A stretch of DNA of 64,000 bases from Hydrangea macrophylla (GCA_033977485.1 CM066989.1:33705095-33769094), one strand, 5' to 3'. Positions 9,030 to 21,748 are shown, counted from the stretch's first letter. Translations and numbers: made by a program. Notes: generated by a model not told the origin, from the letters alone.

Positions 9030-12000
9030 AGCAGGGTTAAAACAAAAACGGAAACTTCTCTCGCATCTCCGACTCCAATTCTCATGAAGCTTTTCCCTCG
9101 TCGTGGTGCTTCCACTGAATCTTCACTAACGGGATCTCTTTGTTTCTGAGCTTCTTGACTCCTCAGTTTAGAATACGCATGGGTCCTTCATTGTACGTCA
9201 CGTTCTCGTTCACCTCGATATCTTAAAAACTGATCTCATGTGCTGGGTTACGAGCACACTTCATCAACATGCTAATATGGAAAACGTTGTGCATTCCTGA
9301 TAACTTTGGCGGCAATGCAAGTCTGTAGGCTACTTTCCCAACACGTTCTAGGATCTCGAATGGTCCGATGAATAGCGGCGATAGCTTGCCCCTCTTTTGT
9401 CCAAATCTGACGATACCTCGAACGGGCGAAACTTTGAGTAGTACATGATCTCCAACTACGAACTCTAGATCTTTGCGTCACTTGTCGGCATAGTTCTTGT
9501 GTCTGGATTGCGCTGTCTTCATCTTCTCTCATACGATTTGGATCTTTTCGCTGGTTTCTCGAATCATCTCAGGTCCAAGTAGTTGACTATCTCCAACTTC
9601 GGCCCAACACAACGGCGATCGACAAGGTCTTCCATATAAAGCTTCAAGCGGTGCCATCCCTATGCTCGTGTGAAAGCTGTTATTGTAGGCAAACTTGATC
9701 AAAGGTAGATGTGTCTCCCATGAACTCTTGAATTCAATGACGCAGGCTTGTAACATATCCTCCATCACTTGAATAACTCACTCCATCTGATCATCTGTCT
9801 GTGGATGAAAGGTTGAACTCAAGTTCAATGAAGTTCTCATTACTGTCTGAAGGCTCTTCCAAAATTCTACGGTAAAGCGGGAATCTCGATCTGAGCCTAC
9901 TGAGACAGGTACACTGTGCAGCTGTATAACTTCCTGTTGATACATCCGGCTCAATCTTTCAACTCAGTACGTCATGCTATAGGAGATAAAATGCGCTGAC
10001 TTTGTGAGTCAGTCTACTATTACCCAAATAGCGTTGTGGTTTTGTTGTCACTTTGGCAATCCAACCACGAAATCCATGGTGATGTGTTCCCATTTCCACT
10101 AGGGAATCGGTAGCGGCTGTAAAAGTCCAGGTAGTATCTGATGTTCTGCCTTCACTTGCTTGCAAATAAGACATTGCAATAAGTACTCAGCCACTTCTCG
10201 CTTCATTCCTTCCCACCAGAAGTTCCTCTTTAAGTCCTTATACATCTTGTTTCCTCCGAGATGGATAGTCATACTTGATTTGTGTGTTTCGTCCAAAATA
10301 TATTTTCTGAGACTACTGTCATTTGGCACACAAAGTCTACCTTTGCACCTTAATGCTCTGTCCGTACTAATACTCCATATCTCGGGTTCTTTCGCGGACA
10401 TCTTAGCAAACCATAGCTTCAAATCTTCGTCTGACTGTTGAGCGTCCAAGATATGGCTGGTGAGAGTTGGTTGTATGACAAGACATCCAAAGTGTTGTCC
10501 TTCTCTTGATTCTACTGGTCGAAGGTCGAATCCGACTAACGCCTCCAATGCTCGCCATTCTCTAATCGAAATCGAAGCGATAAAAAGGCAGGGCCTTCGG
10601 CTCAAAGCATCAGCTACAACGTTTGTTTTGCATGGATGATATTACAAAGAGAAATCATAGTCCTTGAGTAACTCCATCCATCTTCACTGTTGCACGTTCA
10701 ACCCTTCTAAGAGAACAAGTACCTCAAACTCTTGTGATCCGAGAACAGATCAAACTTTTCTCCATACAAGTAGTGTCTCCAAATCTTCAGGGCAAACAAA
10801 ATTGTAGCTAGTTTCAAGTCATGCATCGGATAATTCTTCATGTGGTTTCAATTATCTCGAACCGTATGCAATAATGTTTCCATCTTGCATTAGCACACAA
10901 CCAAGTCCTTGGTGTGATGCGTCACTGTAGATTATGAATCGTTCACCACTCTTGGGTATTGCAAGTACAAGTGCTGAGGTTAGTCTCTCTTTTAATTCAT
11001 GAAATGCGTCCTCATGCTTATCAGTCCATTCGTACTTTGTCTCCTTCCTTATTAAACTTGTCAACGGTCCTGCGATCTTAGAGAATCCCTCCACGAATCT
11101 CCGCTAATATCCAGCCAATCCAAGAAAACTCCTAACTTCGGTTGCGTTAGTTGGTCTATTCTAGCTCAAGATTGCATTGATCTTAGATGAGTCTACAAAA
11201 ATTTCATCCTGTGATATCACATGTCCCAAGAATTTGACTTCCTGAAGCCAGAATTCTCGCTTACTGAATTTTGCATACATGCTATTATCTATGAGAGTCT
11301 GTAGAGCAATCTGTAGATGCTTCTTGTGCTCTTTTCTGTCTTCGAGTAAATCAAAATGTCGTCGATGAATACTATAATGAATTAATCCAGATAAGGTCTG
11401 AATACTCTATTCATTAGGTCCATAAATATTGCCGGGGCATTGGTCAGTCTAAAGGACATCACTAAGAACTCATAGTGTCCATACCTAGTCCTGAAGGTAG
11501 TCTTTGGTATATCTTCCGGTCGAACTAGTAACTGATGATATCCTGAACGCAAATCAATCTTTGAGAATATTCTTGATCCTTGTAATTGATCGAACAGGTC
11601 ATCTATCCGGGGAAGTGGATAACTATTCTTTATGGTGACTTTATTCAGCTCCCTGTAGTCGATACAGAGTCGTAGCTCTCCGTCCTTCTTCTTCACAAAT
11701 AGAACGGCTGCTCCCCAAGGTGGCGTACTCAGGCGAACGAAACCTAAGTCTTCAAGTTCCTGAACTTGTTTATTCAATTCTACCATTTCTGTTGGTGCCA
11801 TCCGATACGAGGTCTTAGAAATTGGCAACGTTCCGGGTGCTAGCTCAATGCAGAAGTCTATCTCTCTTTTTGGTGAAAGTCCTGAGATACTTTGAAATAC
11901 ATCCTCAAAATCTTGAATAATGGGGATCTGGTTGATAGTATGCTCCGTACCTGAAGTCTCGATCGCGGCTAAGCAGTTCGTAGTGAATATATCGCTCAAC

Positions 12001-12079
12001 GGGTGGCACTAAAATCTGACCTGCAGATAACCAGGTGTTGAAAAGACAATGGTCTGACTAATACAATCCAGAATGGCTC
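9030..12079 (-). pseudogene. pol: Element 1 pol remnant (RT, RNase H, integrase, chromodomain region)
   Basis: Read right to left: the protease-RT linker (QEL near 11760), RT ([27 protein letters not shown]) from 11999 to 11382, and the catalytic FIDDILIYS just past an in-frame TAA at 11382. RNase H ([12 protein letters not shown]) lies at 11094-10852, the integrase zinc finger (CLICKQVKAEHQ) at about 10160, the integrase core and C-terminus ([15 protein letters not shown]) at 9768-9272, and a decayed chromodomain-like tail near 9230-9040. At least six stops or frameshifts break it. Similarity to element C through the same motifs places it with the Tekay/Del chromoviruses. It is non-functional. 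The upstream end is cut by the Athila insertion in the protease-to-RT region. Confidence 0.9.
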
Positions 12080-13400
12080 TGATCGGGAGAGAACAAATCC
12101 CAATTATACGCCTTAACTCACATTTGTTAGCTATTTTTATCCTATTTTTGTGTAATTTTACTTTATTTTCTGTTTTCTGTCAGGTTTTAGAAGAAAACAA
12201 GGAGGTTTAGTTAAATAAGGTGAAAAAGCAGGCAGAAAGAAGCTGGAAAAAGCCCTTCGCGCGAGATCCCAGAATTCGCTCGCGCGATCCGCGCGCGCGA
12301 CCTTCCAAATTACGCGCGAGCGCGGCCCGTTCGCGCGATCTGTACAAAAATCAAAGTTGCGTAATTTGCTATACTGAAGAGTCCTGTGCAAACGAAACTG
12401 CTTAATGACGTCCGGATTGGAAATAATAGCTATTTTAGTTAGTTTTGGGATAGGAAAGCTTCCAAAATTCCTTGTAAAATCTATATATATTGAGTTTTTA
12501 TAATTTTTAGGGGTTACACATTCTTTCATAGAGAGCTATGGAAGGCAAGAGGAAGTAGAAAAGCAAGTTTGAAGGTCTCTAATGGCTTCCATCAAATCAA
12601 TCTTCATGCTTTCATCCACCATGTGCAACTAAACTCCTAATCTAGGGTTTCAATGAAACCCTAGCGATGTAAAGGGGGACTCTATGTTTTTCTACTTTAG
12701 GATTTATGTATTGGATAGTGATTGTATGTTGGTGGATTATTTATAATCAGTTTTTAATGTTAATAATCAAGAGTATTTTGGATCTATTCTTGTCTTAGAT
12801 TTTTCCTTATGCTTATTGAACTCAATAGTCCTTGATTTCTGTGATTGGTAGGATTATTTACATACAAAGGTACTTATGTGATTGTGATGTTTACATCTTT
12901 TATAATTCATGCTTAGGAAAGATGAGTTATGCTACACCCTAGTTATAGGTAGATAATTCATGTGAACCATAGATGGGTTATGCTTAGATTGAACTAACAA
13001 TATCTTCTTGACGATACTATTGGGCTTGTAGCTACGATAGATCATAACTATCCAAACATAGAACTTAGAATAGGAAGTATAGACCCCCAATGCATAACTA
13101 GTGGTGGATTTGTAATCCTAGATCTCATCTCCATATATTTAAACAATTTTCAATTTAGCATACAATTTTACTTAGATTTGATTCTAGATTCTATTTCCAT
13201 AATTTCATAGTTTAAATTAGTAGTAACAATCAAATTCTAAACCAACCAAATTTTTGATTTTCTTATAATTAAATAGACTAGATTTTAGTAATTAAAGGAT
13301 GAAAATTCATCAATCTCTGTGGGTTCGACTTTTACTTTCACTACTGCAAATTTTTAGAAAAGTAAAGTACACTTTTCATATCTTGATTTTGACAACATCA
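12080..13400 (+). repeat. Athila 5' LTR (1321 bp)
   Basis: TG...CA ends. U3 contains a CpG-dense palindromic array at about 12255-12345 built of CGCTCGCGCGA-type units. TATA is at 12482, about 140 bp downstream. Relative to the 3' LTR it lacks one CGGCCCGCTCGCGCGAG unit and has a 30-bp block near 12630 that the other lacks. Confidence 0.96.
12482..12489 (+). promoter_or_regulatory. TATA box of Athila 5' LTR
   Basis: TATATATA in the context AAAATCTATATATATTGAG. It is conserved in the 3' LTR at about 26790. The CpG-rich palindromic array lies upstream. The start site is expected about 30 bp downstream, but its position is inferred. Confidence 0.65.
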
Positions 13401-13405
13401 ATTTT

Positions 13406-13422
13406 TGGCGCCGTTGCCGGGG
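13406..13422 (+). other. Athila primer-binding site
   Basis: TGGCGCCGTTGCCGGGG lies 5 bases after the 5' LTR. This is the usual Athila/Tat PBS and primes minus-strand synthesis. Confidence 0.92.
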
Positions 13423-13886
13423 ATTGAATTAATTTTTTTCGTTAATTATTAGAATCATAATCTACTTAGTCAGTAAATATTAGTGTCTATTTTACCTTCT
13501 TTGTTTTTAATTTTATTATCGAGTCGCTAAAATTATCATTGTTTGCAGACTTTAAAGTATCAATTCTAGCACAATCGAGTGGAGCAGCTGTGCACGTCAA
13601 CAGAGCTTACGCGGACCTGAAAAAAAAATTACAATCAATTTAAAATCACCAAGTAAATCCGTTATTTAAATTTCGCATCGACCACTGTAAGTCAGGGCGC
13701 TGAGACGCAATACTTGCATTAGGGTAGGTGTGGAGTGAGCATTGCATTAGCTAGGAAACCCGGGGCGCTGGGTTTGACGCGGTCATTGCATCACAGGATA
13801 ATTTCATGCATCATATTAATCTTGTGTGCTTGCATGCTTGGTCATTAGCGTAGTTTTTTTGTTTTAATTGAGTCAGTCCTTAGTTT
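13423..13886 (+). other. Athila 5' untranslated leader
   Basis: Non-coding sequence between PBS and gag, AT-rich at first and then with a GGGGCGCTGGG motif near 13762. It is the likely packaging-signal region by position. No ORF is seen. Confidence 0.6.
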
Positions 13887-15376
13887 ATGTATTGTACTCG
13901 TTCAACTAAAACTAAATTAAATCCGCTTAATCTCGAACTTGAACGCACACTTAGAGTCCTTAGGTCATCAACAAAAGCTTCGAGAGCTCGGTTGATGTTA
14001 GAAGACGAGTCCACACCGAACCGTCATCTTCGTTTGAATCAGAAATCCGAAGTACCCTTAACCGTTTAAGAAAAACCAAAACGATAAAAATCGAACCTAT
14101 TCCAATGGCCGATTTTGGACATAACAGGAATAATGAAAACAATCAGAACAATGGGGATAATCTTAACATACCCCCACCACTACCATTAAAGGACTATTTT
14201 ACTCCTACCGCCTACACACCACCGTCGTGTATTGCATTACCGGAAGTGACTGCAGCCCATTTTGAAATCAAACTATCAACTATTGCGCTTCTTCCGTCAT
14301 TTCACGGGCGTGTAAAAGAAGACCCTTATAATCATTTAGGCGAATTTCAGGGTATCTGTGCGACTTTAAAGATTCAGAACTTAACAGATGATGAGTTAAA
14401 AATGCGTCTTTTCCCGTTTTCACTTAAAGACAAGGCGAAGTACTGGCTCCAATCTTTGGAGCCAAATTCAATAAGAACATGGGATGAGTTGCAGACTGCG
14501 TTCCTACAAAAATTTTTCCCCATCACTAGAACGAATCAGATTAGAAAGTCAATAACTAATTTTACAATACAAGATAGGGAAACACTTTACGATACATGGG
14601 AACAGTTTAAAGAACTCTTACGTTCTTGCCCTCATCACCAGATACCCAAATGGCAGCTAGTGCAAGTCTTCTATGAAGGATTAATTCCCGCCGTTCATAA
14701 TACCGTCGACGCTATTTGTGCGGGGACTCCACAAGAGTGCTGACGAAGCATGGAAGATATTTGAAACATTAAGTGAAAACTCTATGCACCAAGCAGTATC
14801 CATACGACCTGAGGGACACCTTCTACCTCACCTAAAGAGAGAGGCTAAAGTTGAGTCTAATCCTTCATATGAAATCTAAGAATTAAATAGATAAATGGAC
14901 CAACTTATGATGATGGGCCGCATGCAAGGCCCACCTCCTCCTGCTGAAGTATGCCAGTTATGCTCAGATTCGTCGCATTTGACATTAGCATGTCCGTCCG
15001 TGTCCCAGTTCCCGAAATTTATAGAACAACATATAAATGCTGTCCAACAGTTCCAACGACCCAATTATAGCCCCGCGGGTTATAAACCGGACTCGACATG
15101 GGGATCTCACCCGAACCTTTCATGGAACTCTAATAGTGAGAAACCGTACTCGAAACCCGATACGACGAATTTTCCTAATGCGTATAGGCCACAATCTAAT
15201 CAGTATAAGCAGCCTCAAAATCAATACCAACAGCCTCCCTTTCGCGCTAATCCTCCTAGAGATAAAACTTTCGAAGAGAGCGTGTTGGCGTCATTAAAAA
15301 CCTAGAAGCTCAGTCACAATCACAGTCGCAACTTGTTAACTCTCACACGCAATCAATAGCTAAATTGGAATCTTAG
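13887..15376 (+). pseudogene. gag: Athila gag, frameshifted
   Basis: Capsid/nucleocapsid precursor that would form the virus-like particle. The N-terminal part begins MYCTRSTKTKLNPLNLELE at 13887 and is frameshifted near 14045. The main capsid block at 14105-14743 carries the Retrotrans_gag-like DPYNHLGEF...KYWLQSLEP...FLQKFFP pattern, and the frame is lost again at 14743. A CCHC knuckle, CQLCSDSSHLTLAC, is at about 14955-14996. The C-terminus (Asn/Gln/Pro-rich) ends at 15305 before more stops, including the TAG at 15374. The gag type is that of Athila. At least four lesions make it non-functional. Confidence 0.9.
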
Positions 15377-17270
15377 ATGGGACAACTTGCTAATACCTTA
15401 AATCGTCGTAATGAGGGAAAGCTACCAAGTCAACCAGTCCAAAATCCTAAGGGACAATATGAGGTGAGTTCGACGAGTGATCAAGTTAACACGGTGTCGA
15501 CTAGAGCGACCGAATGTCCGGAGGAGATCATATCTCCTCCCGAATCTCAAAAAGATAAGAGTAAAGGCATTAGTAAGGAACAAGATGGAGATAATGCTAA
15601 GGTTATGAAGGACCCTGTTCCTTTGGTACCTAATACGTCTAAAGAGACAAATCCATCAAATTGTGTACCTAAAATGCCGTTCCCTCCAAGCGTGGATGTC
15701 CCAGCGCACTTCTCGAAAAAGGGAACATGCCCGGAAGATATTCTTGAGACTTTTAAAAAGGTAAAGATTAATATTCCACTACTCGACGCTATTAAGCAAA
15801 TACCTCCATATGCTAAATTCTTAAAGGATCTATGCACTCAGAAGAGAAAGTCCAGAAACCATTTATCTAAGAAAGTCTTCCTAACGAAAAAGGTGAGCTC
15901 CATGTTTAATAACAACACTCTAAAATACAAGGACCCGGGTACTCCAACCATCGCTTGTCACATCGATGATAAATACATTCACTGGGCCCTTCTTGATTTA
16001 GGAGCGAGTGTGAATCTGCTACCCTATTCAGTATATGAACATTTGGGTTTGGGATAACTAAAACCGACTACGGCCACCTTACAATTAGCCGATAGGTCAA
16101 TTAAAGTTCCACGAGGGGTAGTAGAAGATGTATGGGTCAAAGTTGATAGATGCTATTATCCGGTCGACTTTATCGTGCTAGACACCAAACCAGTCCTAGA
16201 TGCTAGTAAACAAGTCCCAGTCATTCTAGGATGCCCTTTCCTAGCCACGGCCAATTCAATTATTAATTGTAGGACTGGTGTGATGGATATAACTTTTGGT
16301 AACATGACCGTACGTCTTAACGTCTTTAATGCATCTAATCAACCATATAGAGATGACGAAGAAGCAGACTGCTATGCCATAGGCTTAATAGACGAATTAG
16401 TCGAAGAGGCAACGCCTTTTATGTTGACTAAGGAAGCTTTGGAAGCATGCCTATCTCATTTCAATTTTAATGATTTCAACATTGACACAAATATTGAAGA
16501 TGTAAATACTTTATTGGAATCAGTACACACGGCTAATGAGCTTCCATGGAAACCTAAAATAGAGGCTTTACCGCCTCTTGCACATGAACCAGCATTACCA
16601 TCCATTAAGTGTCCCCCGACGCTCGAACTCAAACCGTTGCCGGATTCTCTAAAATATGCATTCCTAGGATCTAACGCAACCCTTCCAGTTATAATCGTGT
16701 CAAATTTAACTGAAATTCAGGAAGTACAGCTGATAGAGGTTCTAGGTAATCATAAAAAGGCGATTGGATGGACAGTCGCTGATTTAAAAGGAATTGACCC
16801 GTCAGTTTGCATGCATAGAATAAATTTAGTAGAAAGTGCTAAACCTTCTAGGGAAATGCAACGACGTCTCAACCCTAACATGAAAGAGGTGGTTATAAAA
16901 GAAGTTATAAAACTCTTAGATGCCGGCATTATCTACCCGATCTCCAATAGCAATTGGGTTAGCCCAACTCAGGTTGTCCCAAAGAAATCAGGTATTACGG
17001 TCGTACCAAACGAAAAGGGAGTCCTTATACCCACCCGTCAAACTACCGATTGGCGGGTATGCATCGACTATAGAAAACTTAATACGATGACTCGTAAGGA
17101 TCATTTCCCTCTCCCATTCATTGATCAAATCCTAGAACGTCTGTCCGGTCAGAGCTATTATCCTAATGATCAAGAAAAGACGACGTTCACATGTCCCTTT
17201 GGAACCTTTGCCTACCGTCGTATGCCGTTTGGTTTTTGTAATGCACCGGCACCTTTCAACGGTGTATGAT
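15377..17270 (+). pseudogene. pol: Athila protease and N-terminal RT, broken
   Basis: The aspartic protease core, ALLDLGASVNLLPYSVY (about 15988-16038), is followed by a TAA at 16055. The frame resumes through the linker and into RT: DWRVCIDYRKLN (about 17049) and FTCPFGTFAYRRMPFGF (about 17187). Between LERLSGQSYY and PNDQEKTTF the polypeptide is about 15 residues shorter than the family norm. The missing segment is the one that carries the first catalytic aspartate (motif A), so RT could not work even with the stops read through. The frame ends at 17269. Confidence 0.9.
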
Positions 17271-18099
17271 GGGAATTTTCTTAGACATGGTTGAGAAATT
17301 TCTCGAAGTATTTATGGACGATTTCTCAATGTTCGAACCTACATTTGATGAATGCCTCCAAAATCTTACAAAAGTCCTCGCCCGTTGCGAGGAAGCAAAT
17401 TTGGTTTTAAGTTGGGAAAAGAGCTATTTTATGGTTCAAGAGTGAATAGTCTTGGGTCACGTTGTTTCCAAGCGAGGTATAGAGGTTGATAAAGCGAAAA
17501 TCGAGTTAATAGACAAACTTCCACCGCCATCATCCATTCGTCAGATCCGTTCCTTCCTGGGTCATGTCGGCTTTTATAAACGATTCATCAAAGACTTTAG
17601 TAAAATTTCATGCCCCTTGTGCAACCTGCTTGCTAAAGATGTCCCTTTTGTCTTTGACAACGAATGTCTGAAGGCTTTTGAAACGTTGCGAACCTTACTA
17701 TCTACGGTTATAGTAATCCAATCCCCTGATTGGTCATTACCGTTTGAATTGATGTGTGATGCTTTCGATTATGCTGTTGGAGCCCTTTTGGGACAAAAAG
17801 TTAATAAAATCCCTCACGTAATTTATTATGCGAGCAAGACACTAAATGACGAGCGATTAAACTATACAACAACTGAAAAAGAATTACTTGCGGTTGTGTT
17901 TGCCCTCAACAAATTTCGTTCTTACTTATTGGGAGCAAAGGTTATCGTGTATACGGATCACGCCGCATTACGACATTTATTGAATAAGAAAGAAACGAAA
18001 CCTAGATTAATTCGATGGATTTTACTCCTGCAGGAGTTTAATTATGAAATACAGGATAAAAAGGGTTCTGAAAATGTTGTAGCTGACCACTTGTCATGA
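17271..18099 (+). pseudogene. pol: Athila RT catalytic region and RNase H, broken
   Basis: After a frameshift the RT active site appears as FMDDFS (about 17313-17330), the variant of YxDD used by this group. A TGA lies at 17444 within the thumb. From 17452 an open stretch covers the RT connection ([17 protein letters not shown]) and RNase H, with [15 protein letters not shown] and [11 protein letters not shown]. It terminates in a TGA where integrase should continue. Confidence 0.88.
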
Positions 18100-19443
18100 A
18101 TTCTTGTAGAATCTAACGATATTACCCCTCTAAAGGATTCGTTTTCGGACGAGCAATTATTTGCTTTATCTACCGTAAATCATCCGTGGTTCAGTGACAT
18201 CGTCAATTTCTTAGCTACGGGACATATCCCGCATACGTGGTCTCATTTAGACAAAGATCGGTTCTTTTCTTAAATTAAACATTACTACTGGGATGACCCA
18301 CTGTTATTTAAACACTGTTTTGATCAAATTATACGACGTTGTGTTCCGGAAAGTGAGTTCAAATCCATATTAAATTTTTGTCACTCTTTAGAATGCGGAG
18401 GTCACTTTGGAGGCTGGCGAACGGCCGCTAAAGTCATCCAAAGCGGATTATATTGGCCAACACTGTTTAAAGACGCACATGAATTCTATCAGAACTGCGT
18501 ATGTTGTCGACAAACAGGGAACATGTCACATTGTGATGCGATGCCCATGACCCCAATCCTTATTATAGAAATATTTGACGTGTGGGGCATCGACTTTATG
18601 GGTCCGTTCCCCTAGTCTTGTGGTTTCGAATATATTTTAGTCGCGGTCGACTATGTTTCTAAGTGGGTGGAGGCAGTGGCAACGAGAACCAACGACCATA
18701 AAGTTGTGGTTCAATTTATAAAACATAACATATTTTGTCGATTCGGTACGCCACGGGCAATTATAAGCGATGGGGAAAAACAATTCTGTAATCGTTACTT
18801 CGAAGCCCTCGTCCGAAAATATTCCGTCACTCATAAAGTAGGAACCGCATACCATCCGCAAACCCAAGGCCAAGTTGAAGTGTCTAATAGAGAGGTAAAA
18901 AGTATATTAGAAAAAACGGTACGTCCAGACTGTAAAGATTGGTCACAACGACTGACTGATGCGCTTTGGGCATATCGTACAGCTTTTAAAACTCCTATTG
19001 GGATGTCTCCTTACCGACTAGTATTTGGAAAAGCGTGCCACCTATCGGTGGACCTCGAACATCGATCCTATTGGGCCGTAAAAATGCTTAACCAAGATAT
19101 AAAAGAGGCAGGATGTCATCGTAAACTTCAATTGCAAGAACTCGAAGAATTGAGAAAGGAAGCGTATGAAAATTCAAGAATCTACAAAGAACGATCTAAA
19201 TCTTTCCACGATTAAATGATTGTAAGAAAGAATTTTGAAGTTGGACAACGCGTTTGGTTATTTAATTCGAAATTAAGATTATTCCTGGGTAAGCTACGGT
19301 CCCGATGGGATGGTCCGTTTATAATAACGCAAGTGTTCCCGCATGGGGCAATTGAAATTCAAGATGCAAATGGTGGAACACCGTTTAAAGTAAATGGACA
19401 ATGGCTTAAGCCATATCGAATCGAGGAAACAGACGAAAGATAA
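18100..19443 (+). pseudogene. pol: Athila integrase, partly open
   Basis: The HHCC zinc domain lies at about 18378-18520 (HSLECGGHFGG, CVCCRQTGN). The catalytic core has the first D in VWGIDFMGPFP (about 18580), the second in ISDGEKQF (about 18760) and E in [12 protein letters not shown]. The family normally has G where the E of DGEKQF stands. In-frame stops occur at 18271 and 18613. 18667-19215 is open, and the C-terminal SH3-like part (VWLFNSKLRLF, KLRSRWDGPF) follows a TAA at 19213. Confidence 0.88.
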
Positions 19444-19527
19444 ATCGAATCTATAGATCTAGTAGACCCGGTCTATCTCGACTTAGCACTTGCATCAGTC
19501 GAGCTAACGACGTAAAACTTAGCGCTT

Positions 19528-19545
19528 CTTGGGAGGCAACCCAAG
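19528..19545 (+). other. Hairpin after Athila pol
   Basis: CTTGGG AGGCAA CCCAAG forms a perfect 6-bp stem with a 6-base loop, about 85 bp after the integrase stop. I recall this GGGAGGCAACCC string from other Athila-type elements. Its function (RNA structure or processing) is not established. Confidence 0.6.
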
Positions 19546-19689
19546 CTTTAGTTAGAATTTTCTTCAATTTTGTACACTAGTTAGTAGTTTTTGGCCAGTG
19601 TCTGAGTTTTTAAAAACCCAAAAGATGAAAATTTGAAATTATAGAACATTTATACAAGGAAACAGAAAAGAAAAATGAGAAACCTATAT

Positions 19690-20065
19690 CTTGCGTGCGC
19701 GGCCCGCTCGCGCGAAACATCGCTCGCGCGGGATTGCCCCTTAAAAAAAATATATATTTTGAACGCTTCTCAAAAGAAGCCTCAGCTTCCGTTCGTGCCT
19801 GGAATCGCGCGAGCGAGGACCTCGCTGGAGCGGTCCGCTCGCGCGGATTTAGCACTTAGGAGAATTTTTTAAAACTTTCAAAAAAGGAGCCTCAGTATCT
19901 GTTCACGTGTCAAATCGCGCGAGCGAAGCTCTCGCTGGAGCGGCCCGCTCGAGCGAATTAGACACTTAAAGAAATTTTTTAACTAAAAACCAAGGCCTCA
20001 GCTTCTCCTCGCAGAGGGACGCGCGCGCGCGAAGCTCGCTCGCGCGGTCCACTCGCGCGAGGATC
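19690..20065 (+). repeat. CpG-rich palindromic repeat array before internal promoter
   Basis: Four diverged units of about 106-110 bp, recognisable by GCCTCAGCTTC (near 19780, 19890 and 19996). Each is followed by a GCGCGAGCGA...GAGCGGCCCGCTCGCGCGA-type palindromic block. The blocks share their core with the array in the LTR U3 (12255-12345 and 26540-26650). The array sits immediately upstream of a TATA motif. Confidence 0.85.
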
Positions 20066-20072
20066 CCTTCCC

Positions 20073-20082
20073 TTTAAATATA
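20073..20082 (+). promoter_or_regulatory. Putative internal promoter of Athila element
   Basis: TTTAAATATA follows the CpG array and precedes a gene-like leader: CT repeats at 20108-20130, then GCC-rich sequence. The arrangement copies that of the LTR (CpG palindromes, then TATA). It is therefore a candidate promoter for the downstream ORFs. No transcript evidence is available here. Confidence 0.45.
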
Positions 20083-20094
20083 GGGCTGAGCCCT

Positions 20095-21642
20095 AATTTT
20101 CAGAACACTCTCTCTCTCTCTACGTCTTCCTCTCTCTCCCTCGCGATTCTGTCTCTCACTCTTCCCTCATACAACCTCGCCGCTGACCACCATCACTAAC
20201 CACCACCGCATCATCGCCGGAGCACCACCACCTCCCGACGCCGCCGCCGCCGCCGCCGCAGCACCGCCGCTGCCGCCACTGATTCGCACAAAATCGCGGC
20301 CCACAAACCCCCAATCTTGAATCCTCACTCACTAGGTACACATATACTCTAATATATATACATATATAGATAAGATATATACTTATATCTAAATTTATAT
20401 GCTCATATATACACACACGCACAAACCCTAAGCCCTAATTTCAGTATTGGTCTATATCTACATATATTCATACATAGAGGTATACATATAAACATATATA
20501 TGCGTCTGATCCGAAGAGCTTGTTAGATTTCAGTATATAACCACACACACATATAGTAACCTGCACACCCTGGCCATAAACCCTAATGTGGAGGTTTTTC
20601 AAACTCTCAACTCAATTCGTATGATTTCATATGTACGTTCATCCTTAGATTATCCTTTCACATATACTCATATAAAATTTAGATCCCTACAGCTTTCTAA
20701 ATCGCTGCTCATTCTTGCATATGGATCTATTTGAATGTACACACTGACCACAATAAACCCTAACATGCTTATACTGTCTCATAAACTTGTGTGGTCAATT
20801 TGACCTTCAGTTTGATTAGGATTGTTCCAAATTATTGATCAAGTTTTAGGGCAAGTTTTTGGTTACGGTTTGTTTATGATCAGCTTTGTTGATACAGAGC
20901 TTGATTTGTACCTACATTACTTCAAACCCTAACTTTAAGAACTATAAGGATACAAATATATTTACTTATACAAATGCAACTATATTGATATTTTGACTCA
21001 TATACACACATGGATAAGATTTCTTGAACCCTAGCCTCTATCCGCATATTGACTAAGACTTGCGGACTCATACACGTAAACGTTTACAGAATCCAACCAT
21101 TTAAATATGAAGTAATCGTAGAATAATCGAGTTATCATGTTCATTGCTTCTTAACTATGTTCACATTCTAATGAGTACGTAGACGTTAGTTTTAAATATT
21201 CATACATTGAATTTGAAATCATATACTATAACTCCAGCTTTAGTTACGTTGTTTCCATTCGCATTCATTACAAAATCAAATGGGAATCCGAGTGTTTCCA
21301 TGATTAATATTGACAACTGGAATTCGATTTTGAAATTGTTTAACTTAATGATTTTCGACGTCGCATTGACGTATTAACCCAACTTGTGACCGTCTTACTA
21401 ACCATTCAAATTATTGTTTTCGACATAAGCTTCACTTATCTAATTAATTATTCACATTATCTATTAAACACGCGGCAAGTACCCCGTGACTTGCCGCAAA
21501 GTGTGTGCCCTTATCGGGACAGTGGGTGGGAAGGGACCGACTCTTCTCACAGTTGCTGGGTGTTCCCCCATGAACCCCAATTTCTTTTACAACTGTTGAA
21601 TTATATTGATTGTATCCTTTGTCGGGACGTTTTTCTTTGCAG
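20095..21642 (+). other. Leader exon and candidate intron before env-position ORF
   Basis: 20095-20335 looks like a plant 5' UTR: TC tract, then Pro/Ala-like CCGCCG repeats. A donor, CACTAG followed by GTACAC, has GT at 20336. The T-rich, AT-rich stretch to 21642 ends in TTTTTCTTTGCAG followed by GTGACC, a good acceptor. The intervening 1.3 kb has no ORF and resembles a first intron in composition. Splicing would bring the leader to about 110 bp before the ATG at 21749. Confidence 0.45.
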
Positions 21643-21748
21643 GTGACCCATTCCCCCACCCCTTTTTCATTTTCTTTTTCTGGGCATAGCCATATTTTAA
21701 AGCCCGCATTACCAAAATTTTTCTAAAAACTTCCACCCACTCTACAAA

